Source: CAZVED01 sp964626205 (GTDB lineage: Bacteria; Patescibacteriota; Patescibacteriia; SG8-24). Taken from it: a DNA stretch of 36,190 bases. The translations under genes were made by a program, and so were the position numbers. The notes under the pieces were generated by a model that ran no database searches, was not told the DNA's origin, and saw only the letters and a program-made list of their open reading frames with translations. The first letter of the stretch is position 1, and every line of letters begins with the position of its first letter. Below are positions 30,011 through 36,190 of the stretch, one piece after another. The stretch is from contig CAZVED010000007.1 of the NCBI GenBank assembly GCA_964626205.1, forward strand, positions 1 to 36,190. The letters run 5' to 3'.

Positions 30011-30042
30011 AAGACCCGAGGCGATATGCCTTGGGTCTTTCT
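30011..30042. terminator. Bidirectional terminator between the histone-like gene and the PHP gene
   Basis: 12-bp stem AAGACCCGAGGC/GCCTTGGGTCTT (30011-30022 with 30028-30039, one G-U in plus-strand RNA), loop GATAT, followed by TTTCTT. Confidence 0.93.
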
Positions 30043-31307
30043 TATTCCGCGAGTATCTTTACTGTCCCGAATACTCCATCGTATCCCGGCGAAATACGAC
30101 AACGTCCTGCGCGCATCAGCTCCACTGCTTCTGCGACGCGAGCACCGGCAACTGCGGCAATGTCTGCGACAGATGCATTCAGCAGTACGTGAAACTCCGG
30201 ACCAATTTTCTCCAACAGGTCCTTATACGTCGAGAAAACCGCCTTCGACGCCTTCCCTTTTCCGAGCACATCCGCAAGGACCTCCTCCAACGGCACGATG
30301 GATTGGTACGCGATGCGCGGTTCCGGCACTATGCCGGGCGGACGATCGGCGAGCGCATGAACGCGTCCAAGGACCCCGCGGACGAGCGATTTTCCGCAAC
30401 GCGGGCACAGACCCTTCAGCCGCTCAGTCTCCTCTGGCGTGCAAAAAAAATCGCATGCGCGATGCCCATCGATATGATACTTCCCTTCCTCCGGATAAAA
30501 CTCGATCGTCGATAGGAAGCGATCAGTCTGGCGCTTGCGTAAGACATCAGTCAACGCGTCGTAGGACAGCACGTCAAGATCGAAGACGTTCGCCTCACGT
30601 GCAAGGTTCCGCAGCCCGTGCGCGTCGGAATTGGAGATGAGCATGACGCCATCGAGCTGCGACAGGCGCCAATTCATCGCCGGGTCCGATGACAGGCCGG
30701 TCTCGATGGCGTGAATGTGCGGCGTGAGATCCCCAAAACATTCCTCAAGCGAGTCGAAGCCGGACATGGACCCGAATACCGAATACCACGGCGTCCATGC
30801 ATGCGCGGGAATGACCATGGACCGCTCGTCGATGGAAAGGCATATCTCCAGCAGGTCATACGCATCGAGTCCGAGTATGGGGCGTCCGTCCGAGCGGAGG
30901 TTGCATCCGCGCTGTTCGAGCTCCGCGATGAGCGACTTCACGGCCGCGATCGACGGCATGAGGACAAGAAGATGAAGGCGGCGCGTGCGGCCGTTCTTCT
31001 TGTAGATGCAGGAAAGCTCAGTACCGAGAACGAAGCGGACCGCTCGCTGTCCGGCAGCCTTTGGTGCAGCGACATAGCTCCCTTCGCCATGCTCCATGCA
31101 GCCCGGCTTGAGCCGGAATAACCCATCCTCCGCCGGAACGAGCTGCTCCTCGATATCCTTGAGCCATGCCGGGTGCGTAAAATCGGACGTCGCGAGGACG
31201 TCGATACCTTTCGCGGATCCCCATGCCGCAAGATTCGGGAGTGTCAGGTTCGCGGAACAGGCTCGCGAATACTTGGAATGCAGGTGGAGGTCGATGACCG
31301 TGCGCAT
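30042..31307 (-). CDS. PHP-domain nuclease, EndoQ-like
   Basis: 421 residues. The PHP metal site begins DLHLHSKYS (D6, H8, H10) and continues with ATSDFTHP and later VLGTELSCIY, VIPAHAWTPW and ISNSDAHG, a full set of metal-binding His, Asp and Glu. The C-terminal part holds a probable zinc finger (ACDFFC...LCPRCG) followed by a helical region. Domain order and length match endonuclease Q of Thermococcales and its bacterial relatives, which nick DNA 5' to deaminated bases such as uracil and hypoxanthine; databases often mislabel it a UvrD helicase. Start MRTVIDLH follows the HAD stop by 1 nt; the longer frame overlaps the HAD gene. It is the last gene of the trmB2-yvcK-HAD operon. Confidence 0.82.
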   Translation of the reverse strand: MRTVIDLHLHSKYSRACSANLTLPNLAAWGSAKGIDVLATSDFTHPAWLKDIEEQLVPAEDGLFRLKPGCMEHGEGSYVAAPKAAGQRAVRFVLGTELSCIYKKNGRTRRLHLLVLMPSIAAVKSLIAELEQRGCNLRSDGRPILGLDAYDLLEICLSIDERSMVIPAHAWTPWYSVFGSMSGFDSLEECFGDLTPHIHAIETGLSSDPAMNWRLSQLDGVMLISNSDAHGLRNLAREANVFDLDVLSYDALTDVLRKRQTDRFLSTIEFYPEEGKYHIDGHRACDFFCTPEETERLKGLCPRCGKSLVRGVLGRVHALADRPPGIVPEPRIAYQSIVPLEEVLADVLGKGKASKAVFSTYKDLLEKIGPEFHVLLNASVADIAAVAGARVAEAVELMRAGRCRISPGYDGVFGTVKILAE

Positions 31308-31308
31308 A

Positions 31309-31935
31309 TCAGGCAAGGATGATTCGCTCGACGTCAGCCGCGGTACCCGCAATCGGAAAGTCGCACTCATCCGGAATGCCCTTAGGGCCACGTTTGATGA
31401 TGTAGTACATATCCGGCACGGAGGTGCGCATACGGACCGTTTCCGGAACGTTATCGTTTACGACGACCGTCTGCGCGTCTACGCCTTTGAGCGAAAAAAG
31501 AACCGTCTCTTTGTCGTCTGTCGTCGTGACGATGCGGTCGAACATACTGGAAAGACCGGCGCCATCGGCCTTGGCACGCTGCCACCGGTCATCCCCCAAT
31601 GTCAGGAGCGTCAGGCGATGACCGCGTTGACGCAGGTGCATGAGCATGTCGAGAACGCCGGGATACAGAAACCGAGCGCCACCCTCCGCGCGCGAGATGA
31701 TGAGATCCGTAATGCGTTTCTCGCTTGCGAGGTCGGTCCGCAAGGAGGTGAGCAGCGCCGCATGAAGTTCAGGAACGTAAAATCCTGTCCCGCTCGGAGT
31801 CGCTCGACGGGCGGCAGTGAACGTTTCCTCGGCCTGCTCGCGACCGTAACCGAACGCGACGAGTTCCTCCAGGATATCCTCCCTGAGCGCCACGGTGTCG
31901 TAGAGCGTATAGTCGAGGTCGAAAACGACCGTCAT
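31309..31935 (-). CDS. HAD-superfamily hydrolase
   Basis: 208 residues. Motif I is FDLDYTLYDT with the nucleophile D6 and acid/base D8. Motif II is LTLG (Thr/Ser with GD), Lys of motif III lies about 135-155, and motif IV is reduced to VVNDNVPE. The helical cap between motifs I and II (about 15-90) makes it a subclass I enzyme, usually a phosphatase acting on small phosphorylated metabolites. The start MTVVFDLD overlaps the yvcK stop (ATGA), and the upstream in-frame Met was rejected because it lies within yvcK. Substrate is unknown; the operon gives no clear hint. Confidence 0.88.
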   Translation of the reverse strand: MTVVFDLDYTLYDTVALREDILEELVAFGYGREQAEETFTAARRATPSGTGFYVPELHAALLTSLRTDLASEKRITDLIISRAEGGARFLYPGVLDMLMHLRQRGHRLTLLTLGDDRWQRAKADGAGLSSMFDRIVTTTDDKETVLFSLKGVDAQTVVVNDNVPETVRMRTSVPDMYYIIKRGPKGIPDECDFPIAGTAADVERIILA

Positions 31936-32912
31936 ACGCCACCGAGACAATTCTGCACGATGGTCGCAGCAAGATGATCCGCGTCATGTCGGATAAGCGA
32001 ACGCCTGATGACGTCATGCGCCTTCTGCACGACCTGCCCCCTGCTGATGAGGTCGGCCGGCAACGCGATGCAAGGAGGCTCGCAAACCGTTGCGGGTTCG
32101 TCATGAGTGACCGGAAGCTCACCTTCCTCCGCATATTTCGCAAGCAACTCGCGGTCCGCTTTAGCGACATTATACGTGACGAAATCCACACGGCCTTTCC
32201 CGATATGCCGCTCGATGGCCGCGATGAAATCCGTAACCGCGTACCCGTCGGTATGACCGGCCTTGGTCATGAGATTGCAGTTATAGACGACCTTCGCAGC
32301 GGAACGACCGATGGCTTCGCTGATACCACGGACGAGGAGGTTTGGCACGATGCTGCAGTAGAGGTTTCCCGGACCGATGACAATGCAGTCCGCCGTCTCG
32401 ATTGCCGCGACGGCCTTGGGGTTCGCATATGCTTCGGGCTCGAGACGGAGCGTGGAATGGTCGATGCGCGCTGCCGTATTCACCGCATGCTCCCCGACGA
32501 TCTTTTCGTTGCCGTCTTGGCAGACAAGACTGGCATTCGCCGTCGTGACCGGAATCACTTCCCCGTTGATGTTGAGCACCATTCCCGCAAGACGGACCGC
32601 CTCTTCGAAGGATCCCGTAATCTTCTCGAGTGCGGAAAGGAAAATATTGCCGAAGCTGTGTCCGCTGAGCCCGCCGGAATCGAACCGATAATTGAACAGC
32701 TCGCGCATGACGACGTCGGAGCCCGCAAGCGCAACAAGGCATTGCCGGATGTCGCCTGGCGGCAACACACCGAGCTCGTCACGCAGCTTCCCTGTGGAGC
32801 CACCGTCGTCCATCATGGAAACGATTGCCGTGAGACGGACAGGGTACTTCTTGAGACCGGAGAGCAGACCGAACTGGCCCGTTCCTCCGCCGATGGTGAC
32901 GACTGATTTCAT
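31932..32912 (-). CDS. yvcK: YvcK/CofD-family protein (gluconeogenesis factor)
   Basis: 326 residues. It opens with VVTIGGGTGQFGLLSGLK, the nucleotide-binding loop, then MMDDGGSTGKLRDELGVLPPGDIRQCL, and ends with LNING, ADCIVIGPGNLYCSIVPNLLV and YNCNLMTKAGHTDGY. These blocks define the YvcK branch rather than the F420 enzyme CofD. YvcK proteins bind UDP-GlcNAc or UDP-glucose and steer carbon flux toward cell-wall precursors in Firmicutes and Actinobacteria. Gene overlaps of 4 nt with trmB2 and with the HAD gene show a tight operon. rapZ and whiA, common partners elsewhere, are not present here. Confidence 0.95.
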   Translation of the reverse strand: MKSVVTIGGGTGQFGLLSGLKKYPVRLTAIVSMMDDGGSTGKLRDELGVLPPGDIRQCLVALAGSDVVMRELFNYRFDSGGLSGHSFGNIFLSALEKITGSFEEAVRLAGMVLNINGEVIPVTTANASLVCQDGNEKIVGEHAVNTAARIDHSTLRLEPEAYANPKAVAAIETADCIVIGPGNLYCSIVPNLLVRGISEAIGRSAAKVVYNCNLMTKAGHTDGYAVTDFIAAIERHIGKGRVDFVTYNVAKADRELLAKYAEEGELPVTHDEPATVCEPPCIALPADLISRGQVVQKAHDVIRRSLIRHDADHLAATIVQNCLGGV

Positions 32913-33706
32913 ATTGTGTGAGATTCTTTCCGAAGAATGGCATGCTCCCGCACCGCGTCATGCTCAGGTAAGGTTGCCCACAAGTGGTCGAAGATGAGAC
33001 GCTCCGTTGCGGCGACGCCGGCGTCTTCGATAAGGATTCCGAGCGGGGACTCGCTCTCATCGAGCGTGACGTGCGCGACCTTGGCGCCATAGATCATCGT
33101 ATACGTCGGCGCGCCTTCGGAACGCGACAGCCATCGCCGCTCGGCATACGGCTGATTATCTCCTCCTTCGCCGATTGCGATGACACGCACGGAGATTTCC
33201 TTGGCGATACGCTCCTTGGTGAACGTCGGGAAATCACGGTACAAGTAGTCGCGTAACGCGACGGAAGAAAACGCGCGGTACAGCTTCGGTGTCTGCAAAT
33301 GCACCGTCGTGAGCACGTCGCGCAAGATGATGCTCACGCCCTTGGCGCCTTCGTAGTACTTCACGACCGGCTTCGTTCCACCGTGCGCGTAGAGCGATCG
33401 GAGCTCCGGAAGGACCTGTACGATATGTCGCTTCGTCGCGACAACACTCCGCTCCTTCTGCTCGATGACCTCGACGAGCTTCTGCGGGTCTTCCGCAGCA
33501 AAGAACTGCTTGTTGTGCTTCTGATAGAAACCGGCGACACCGCGCTCCTGCAAGGACTTGAGGATGTCGTACGTCGTCCCCCGGTTGAGATCCGTATCTT
33601 TTGCGAGCTTCCGGACGGAGGTTGGACCACTCGAAAGCAGTGTCAGATACACTCTGATTTCCTTATCCGAGAAACCGAGCTCACGAAGCAGGTGTGGGAC
33701 TTCCAT
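32909..33706 (-). CDS. TrmB-family transcriptional regulator (second copy)
   Basis: 265 residues starting MEVPHLLRELGFSDKEIRVYLTLL. The winged helix spans about 1-65 (SGPTSVRKLAKDTDLNRGTTYDILKSLQERGVAGF), a coiled-coil linker follows, and an effector domain (TKPVVKYYEGAKGVSIILRDVL to about residue 255) completes it. I prefer the start at 33706 over the ATG at 33724: the latter ATG is itself the TGC of an extended -10 (TGCTAGACT), so the extra residues MLDYPH would be promoter sequence. It heads the operon with yvcK, HAD and the EndoQ-like gene, probably regulating it in response to a metabolite. Ligand is unknown. Confidence 0.85.
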   Translation of the reverse strand: MEVPHLLRELGFSDKEIRVYLTLLSSGPTSVRKLAKDTDLNRGTTYDILKSLQERGVAGFYQKHNKQFFAAEDPQKLVEVIEQKERSVVATKRHIVQVLPELRSLYAHGGTKPVVKYYEGAKGVSIILRDVLTTVHLQTPKLYRAFSSVALRDYLYRDFPTFTKERIAKEISVRVIAIGEGGDNQPYAERRWLSRSEGAPTYTMIYGAKVAHVTLDESESPLGILIEDAGVAATERLIFDHLWATLPEHDAVREHAILRKESHTI

Positions 33707-33714
33707 ATGCGGAT

Positions 33715-33723
33715 AGTCTAGCA
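33715..33723 (-). promoter_or_regulatory. trmB2 proximal promoter, near-leaderless
   Basis: TGCTAGACT (TAGACT at 33720-33715), an extended -10 that ends 8 nt before ATG at 33706, the same spacing as at trmB1. Both genes read GCATATG at the start. Confidence 0.6.
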
Positions 33724-33747
33724 TGTTGTCAGGTTTTTTCCTGCACG

Positions 33748-33776
33748 ATGGTATGAATAAGCCTGAAAAGCGTCAA
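33748..33776 (-). promoter_or_regulatory. trmB2 distal promoter
   Basis: TTGACG (33776-33771), 17-nt spacer, TACCAT (33753-33748). The -35 begins in the T tract of the upstream terminator. The leader contains CAGG-A6-CCTG and no SD. Confidence 0.6.
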
Positions 33777-33778
33777 AA

Positions 33779-33803
33779 AAGACCCCTTCAGCGAAGAGGT
33801 CTT
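33779..33803 (-). terminator. Terminator of the 115-aa membrane protein gene
   Basis: Stem AAGACCCCTTC/GAAGAGGTCTT (33779-33789 with 33793-33803) with one G-U pair in RNA, loop of 3 nt, six T on the minus strand. The stop codon of the gene lies at its base. Confidence 0.9.
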
Positions 33804-34149
33804 AAGCAGCGTTTCGTTCGTCACGCTTACGACGGAGGAGCAACGCGAGCTCGATGACACACCAGCGATACCAGATCTCCCGAGCGGTAAGAACGACGCA
33901 GAGCATGAATGCCAGGCCGAGCAGCGCCATCCACGCCGAAGTCTCAGCGGTCGCGATAACGCGCATTTCTCTGAGAAGGATGACGACGTACGCCGGAAGA
34001 ATGGAGCACGGAACGATGCGCCACCGAAACCAATGGTCGATCTTCCCGTACTTGATGCTTTGCGCCTCCAGCTCGTCCGCCGATGCGCGGTCAGCGAGCT
34101 CCCCCGCCTCTTCGACCTCTGTCCGAGAAAGCCGATGGATCCAGCTCAT
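33802..34149 (-). CDS. Small two-helix membrane protein, unknown
   Basis: 115 residues. Residues 1-35 are acidic and helical (SRTEVEEAGELADRASADELEAQ). Two membrane helices follow (WRIVPCSILPAYVVILL, about 43-59, and TSAWMALLGLAFMLCVVL, about 70-87). A basic C-terminus (LLLRRKRDERNAA) is probably cytoplasmic. The start is set by an AGGAGG SD 7 nt upstream. It has its own promoter (34171-34199) and a terminator built like that of its upstream neighbour at 34239, which suggests the two modules are related by old duplication. No family recognised. Confidence 0.75.
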   Translation of the reverse strand: MSWIHRLSRTEVEEAGELADRASADELEAQSIKYGKIDHWFRWRIVPCSILPAYVVILLREMRVIATAETSAWMALLGLAFMLCVVLTAREIWYRWCVIELALLLRRKRDERNAA

Positions 34150-34170
34150 GCGAACCCTCCTGGTTCGAGT

Positions 34171-34199
34171 ACCTTAACGCCCCTGTTCAAAACCGTCAA
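34171..34199 (-). promoter_or_regulatory. Promoter of the 115-aa membrane protein gene
   Basis: TTGACG (34199-34194), 17-nt spacer, TAAGGT (34176-34171). The -35 starts in the T tract of the upstream terminator. Confidence 0.75.
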
Positions 34200-34235
34200 A
34201 AAAAGACCCCGGCCCGTTCAGGCAGAGGTCTTAAA
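34198..34235 (-). terminator. Terminator of the 142-aa membrane protein gene
   Basis: Outer stem AAGACC/GGTCTT (34203-34208 with 34227-34232) with an inner GCC-type stem and seven T on the minus strand. It shares the outer stem and flanks with the terminator at 33779. Confidence 0.82.
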
Positions 34236-34238
34236 GCT

Positions 34239-34667
34239 TTATCTGATGGAGGCCGCGGGTCCGCGTAGGTAGTCCGTGCACTGCGTCTGCGCGTACTCGT
34301 AGGCGAGGACCTCCAGATACTGCCGTTCACGCGCCTCGCGCAGGTACGCCCCGTGGACGATGGTGTAGACGAGCACGACCGCGCCGATGCCAGCCATCGC
34401 CGCCGCGAGCGGCGTGAACAGGGCGCCGTTCGTCGCGTTGACGTACAGAGCGAGGAAGACCACGATCGGGGTGATGAAGAACGCCGTCAGGAGACCAGCG
34501 AACTCGAGGAGGCGCAGACGACGTCGAGCGCGATCCGTTGCCATTTCCACCATATCCCGATACCCATCGAACATGTCGACGATCTCGGCGGCACGACGGA
34601 CGATGTTGTCGGACATGACGCTCTCCGGGTACGGGAACCGCTTGGATACTTCCGTTGCAGAGGACAT
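34239..34667 (-). CDS. Small two-helix membrane protein, unknown
   Basis: 142 residues. The N-terminus is polar (MSSATEVSKRFPYPESVMSDN), then a helix ending in basic residues (ATDRARRRLRLLE). Two membrane helices follow (FAGLLTAFFITPIVVFLALYV, about 64-84, and LFTPLAAAMAGIGAVVLVYTIV, about 91-112). A short soluble end (REARERQYLEVLAYEYAQTQ) closes it. Start chosen at MSSATEV because AAAAGGAG lies 5 nt upstream; the Met at residue 18 lacks an SD. Own promoter and terminator. Overall plan matches the neighbour at 33802 although sequence similarity is low. No family recognised. Confidence 0.75.
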   Translation of the reverse strand: MSSATEVSKRFPYPESVMSDNIVRRAAEIVDMFDGYRDMVEMATDRARRRLRLLEFAGLLTAFFITPIVVFLALYVNATNGALFTPLAAAMAGIGAVVLVYTIVHGAYLREARERQYLEVLAYEYAQTQCTDYLRGPAASIR

Positions 34668-34713
34668 TGACGCTCCTTTTCGTTCATCGAAGACAGGCTG
34701 TCCCCGACGCACC

Positions 34714-34742
34714 ACCGTACCCCATACGGACACCCCTGTCAA
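34714..34742 (-). promoter_or_regulatory. Promoter of the 142-aa membrane protein gene
   Basis: TTGACA (34742-34737), 17-nt spacer, TACGGT (34719-34714), the same two hexamers as at 12511-12539. Confidence 0.82.
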
Positions 34743-34753
34743 GGATACGAAAG

Positions 34754-34778
34754 GCCCCACCCGTTCGACGGGTGGGGC
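34754..34778 (-). terminator. Terminator of the 63-aa gene
   Basis: Perfect 10-bp stem GCCCCACCCG/CGGGTGGGGC (34754-34763 with 34769-34778), loop TTCGA. Only a short T tract follows on the minus strand. Confidence 0.82.
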
Positions 34779-34791
34779 TGAGGGCGAGGAC

Positions 34792-34983
34792 TCATTCGTC
34801 GTCGCCGGTGATGTCGATGATGACGACTCCGCGGTCGGAGTCTCCCCCGTCCTTCGGCTTCGGAGGACGGGGATCGTGCCGTGGCGAGGGAAGATCGATG
34901 GTTGGTTGCGGGGCGCGCTCACGATCCCGCTTCTCCCGCTCACGCTTGCGAATCTCTTCGATGATGAGAGGGTCGAGCGGCAT
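34792..34983 (-). CDS. 63-aa highly charged soluble protein, unknown
   Basis: 63 residues. MPLDPLIIEEIRKREREKRDRE begins a charged helix; the middle is Pro-rich and basic (PSPRHDPRPPKPKDGG), and the end is acidic and beta-like (RGVVIIDITGDDE). Largely disordered by composition. The first ATG downstream of the promoter with a good SD (CGGAGGT, 6 nt away) sets the start; the longer upstream frame crosses the promoter at 35017-35045. Own promoter and terminator. Unlike its neighbours it has no membrane helix. No family recognised. Confidence 0.68.
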   Translation of the reverse strand: MPLDPLIIEEIRKREREKRDRERAPQPTIDLPSPRHDPRPPKPKDGGDSDRGVVIIDITGDDE

Positions 34984-35016
34984 GGCGCACCTCCGTACGG
35001 TGAAAGGCCTGTTTCC

Positions 35017-35045
35017 ACTAGACCACGGAAGCGTCATCCTGTCAA
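35017..35045 (-). promoter_or_regulatory. Promoter of the 63-aa gene
   Basis: TTGACA (35045-35040), 17-nt spacer, TCTAGT (35022-35017). Confidence 0.7.
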
Positions 35046-35063
35046 TCCTCACAGCATACAACG

Positions 35064-35085
35064 AAAAAACCCGCCGAATGGCGGG
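35064..35085 (-). terminator. Terminator of the 126-aa membrane protein gene
   Basis: Stem CCCGCC/GGCGGG (35070-35075 with 35080-35085), 4-nt loop, six T on the minus strand. Confidence 0.9.
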
Positions 35086-35086
35086 G

Positions 35087-35467
35087 TCATTGATTGCGAC
35101 GATGGGTAAGCGCGGCGTCCATACGCTCGGCTGCCACACGGATGCGATACGCTTCCGTGAGAATAGCCATCGTGCGAGGAGACGTCACAAGGAATGCATG
35201 ATAGAAGAGCGCGCAGGCGATCGCGCTCGCACCACCGAAGCGGAGAAACGTCACGATCTTCTCTGTCGTCGATCCGAGGAACAGGATGTCGCCAGCCATG
35301 AGCAAGGAGACGATGAGGAATCCCGACATCGACATCCAGAAAAGCACTTTTCCGAGAGCCGTCAGGAAAACGGAACGCGTGAGCTGACGCTGGAGCTCGT
35401 CTGCGCTGTACTGTTGCGCAAGAAGCCCGGCTGCTTTCCGCTGTTGAAAGTCCATTTCATTCCGCAT
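35087..35467 (-). CDS. Small two-helix membrane protein, unknown
   Basis: 126 residues. A polar helical N-terminus (NEMDFQQRKAAGLLAQQYSADELQ) leads to two membrane helices (VLFWMSMSGFLIVSLLMAGDILF, about 41-63, and FGGASAIACALFYHAFLV, about 77-94) and a basic, helical C-terminus. Start MRNEMDF has AAGGA 9 nt upstream; MDFQQRK four codons later is an alternative without SD. It is the first gene after the rRNA operon on this strand, has its own candidate promoter and a strong terminator, and follows the same plan as the genes at 12141, 33802 and 34239. No family recognised. Confidence 0.74.
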   Translation of the reverse strand: MRNEMDFQQRKAAGLLAQQYSADELQRQLTRSVFLTALGKVLFWMSMSGFLIVSLLMAGDILFLGSTTEKIVTFLRFGGASAIACALFYHAFLVTSPRTMAILTEAYRIRVAAERMDAALTHRRNQ

Positions 35468-35509
35468 TGTAACTGATCCTTCTGCTACGAAAGAGCACTG
35501 AACCGACCT

Positions 35510-35538
35510 AGCCTATACCCATTGTCATGAAAAAACAA
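35510..35538 (-). promoter_or_regulatory. Candidate promoter of the 126-aa gene
   Basis: TTGTTT (35538-35533), 17-nt spacer, TAGGCT (35515-35510). It lies just past the 5S gene and overlaps the T-rich tract that may end the rRNA transcript. Confidence 0.5.
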
Positions 35539-35558
35539 CGGTAACGAAAAACGCAGGG

Positions 35559-35678
35559 TCCCGGCGACCACTTACTTTCCCAGGACCGAGTTGGGTCCAA
35601 GTATCATCAGCCCAGCGCCGCTTAACTGCCGTGTTCGGGATGGGAACGGGTGTGGCCGGCGCGGAAGTGTCACCAGGA
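35559..35678 (-). rRNA. rrf: 5S ribosomal RNA
   Basis: 120 nt. The terminal stem TCCTGGTGAC/GTCGCCGGGA pairs along all 10 positions with G-U allowed. The conserved core CCCGTTCCCATCCCGAACA and GGCAGTTAAGC is present. The flanks CGCAG and CTGCG extend the stem and form the processing site. It lies downstream of 23S on the same strand. Confidence 0.95.
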
Positions 35679-35839
35679 CTCTGCGTTCTTACCTGTGCCC
35701 GATTCCCGGAGGGGATATCAGGCACGAGAATCGGGCCGCGGAGTCGCAAGTTTGGAGGTTCTTGAAAGAACCACTTCACATGTTGAATCCAATCAAATTC
35801 GCTCCACGGGAGCTTCCCGTGTAAGCACGTCTTCGTGCT
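35679..35839 (-). other. 23S-5S internal transcribed spacer
   Basis: About 160 nt without a gene or tRNA. It holds hairpins such as GGGAAGCTCCC and GCACGAAGACGTGC on the minus strand, likely processing structures of the rRNA precursor. Confidence 0.7.

Positions 35840-36190
<351 letters not shown>

Noticed and set aside
33707..33724. Upstream ATG of trmB2 (start MLDYPH)
   Set aside because: This ATG overlaps an extended -10 element; the next ATG begins the conserved winged helix and has the same spacing as trmB1.

Overview
The window looks like a chromosomal piece of a GC-rich member of the Candidatus Patescibacteria (CPR). No single gene proves this. The inference rests on a DUF4012 protein, a transketolase split into two genes, several PfkB-type sugar kinases with no classical phosphofructokinase, a half-length MFS protein, two TrmB-type regulators, a FemAB-type peptidoglycan-bridge enzyme, and many small orphan membrane proteins. 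A run of 100 N at 5785-5884 is a scaffold gap of unknown true length.

Layout. 217-5784 (+): envelope operon with a GT4 glycosyltransferase, a DUF4012 protein and a membrane-anchored repeat protein cut by the gap. 5885-12053 (-): M50B-like protease (cut by the gap), tRNA-Arg(CCG), FemAB-like enzyme, ruvA, a palindromic repeat, and ileS carrying an inserted histidine-phosphatase domain. 12141-13009 (-): two small membrane proteins, each with its own promoter, strong ribosome-binding site and terminator. 13149-22747 (+): carbon block of rpiB, rpe, transketolase N and C, pfkB, class II fba, a second pfkB, a membrane protein, a 2-hydroxyacid dehydrogenase, a DUF3137-like protein and a small Cys protein. 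22765-24447 (-): half-MFS, alpha/beta hydrolase and tRNA-Ala(UGC). 24547-26490: a coiled-coil protein (+), then a DksA/TraR zinc-finger protein with a 65-aa partner and a TrmB regulator (-). 26632-29256 (+): an unusual 2.6-kb transcription unit. 29253-33706: a receiver-only response regulator (-), a 41-aa histone-H1-like peptide (+), and the operon trmB2-yvcK-HAD-EndoQ-like PHP nuclease (-). 33802-35467 (-): four more small, individually transcribed proteins. 35559-36190 (-): 5S rRNA and the 3' end of 23S rRNA.

Two things stand out. First, IleRS contains a complete RHG histidine-phosphatase domain of about 190 residues in the loop before its zinc-ribbon/WFDSG segment. Second, 26632-29256 starts at a near-perfect promoter, ends in an intrinsic terminator and is almost continuously folded into strong hairpins, several with GNRA loops. 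It carries three SD-led ORFs of no recognised family and three copies of an exactly 39-nt hairpin, each preceded by a second, sequence-unrelated hairpin. This is my best candidate for an undescribed RNA-based system.

Gene starts fall into two classes. Small orphan genes have TTGACA/G-17-TANNNT promoters and strong SD sequences. Many core genes lack an SD, and several (ileS, both trmB genes, the response regulator, the hydrolase) have a -10 box ending only 6-8 nt before ATG, which predicts nearly leaderless mRNAs.
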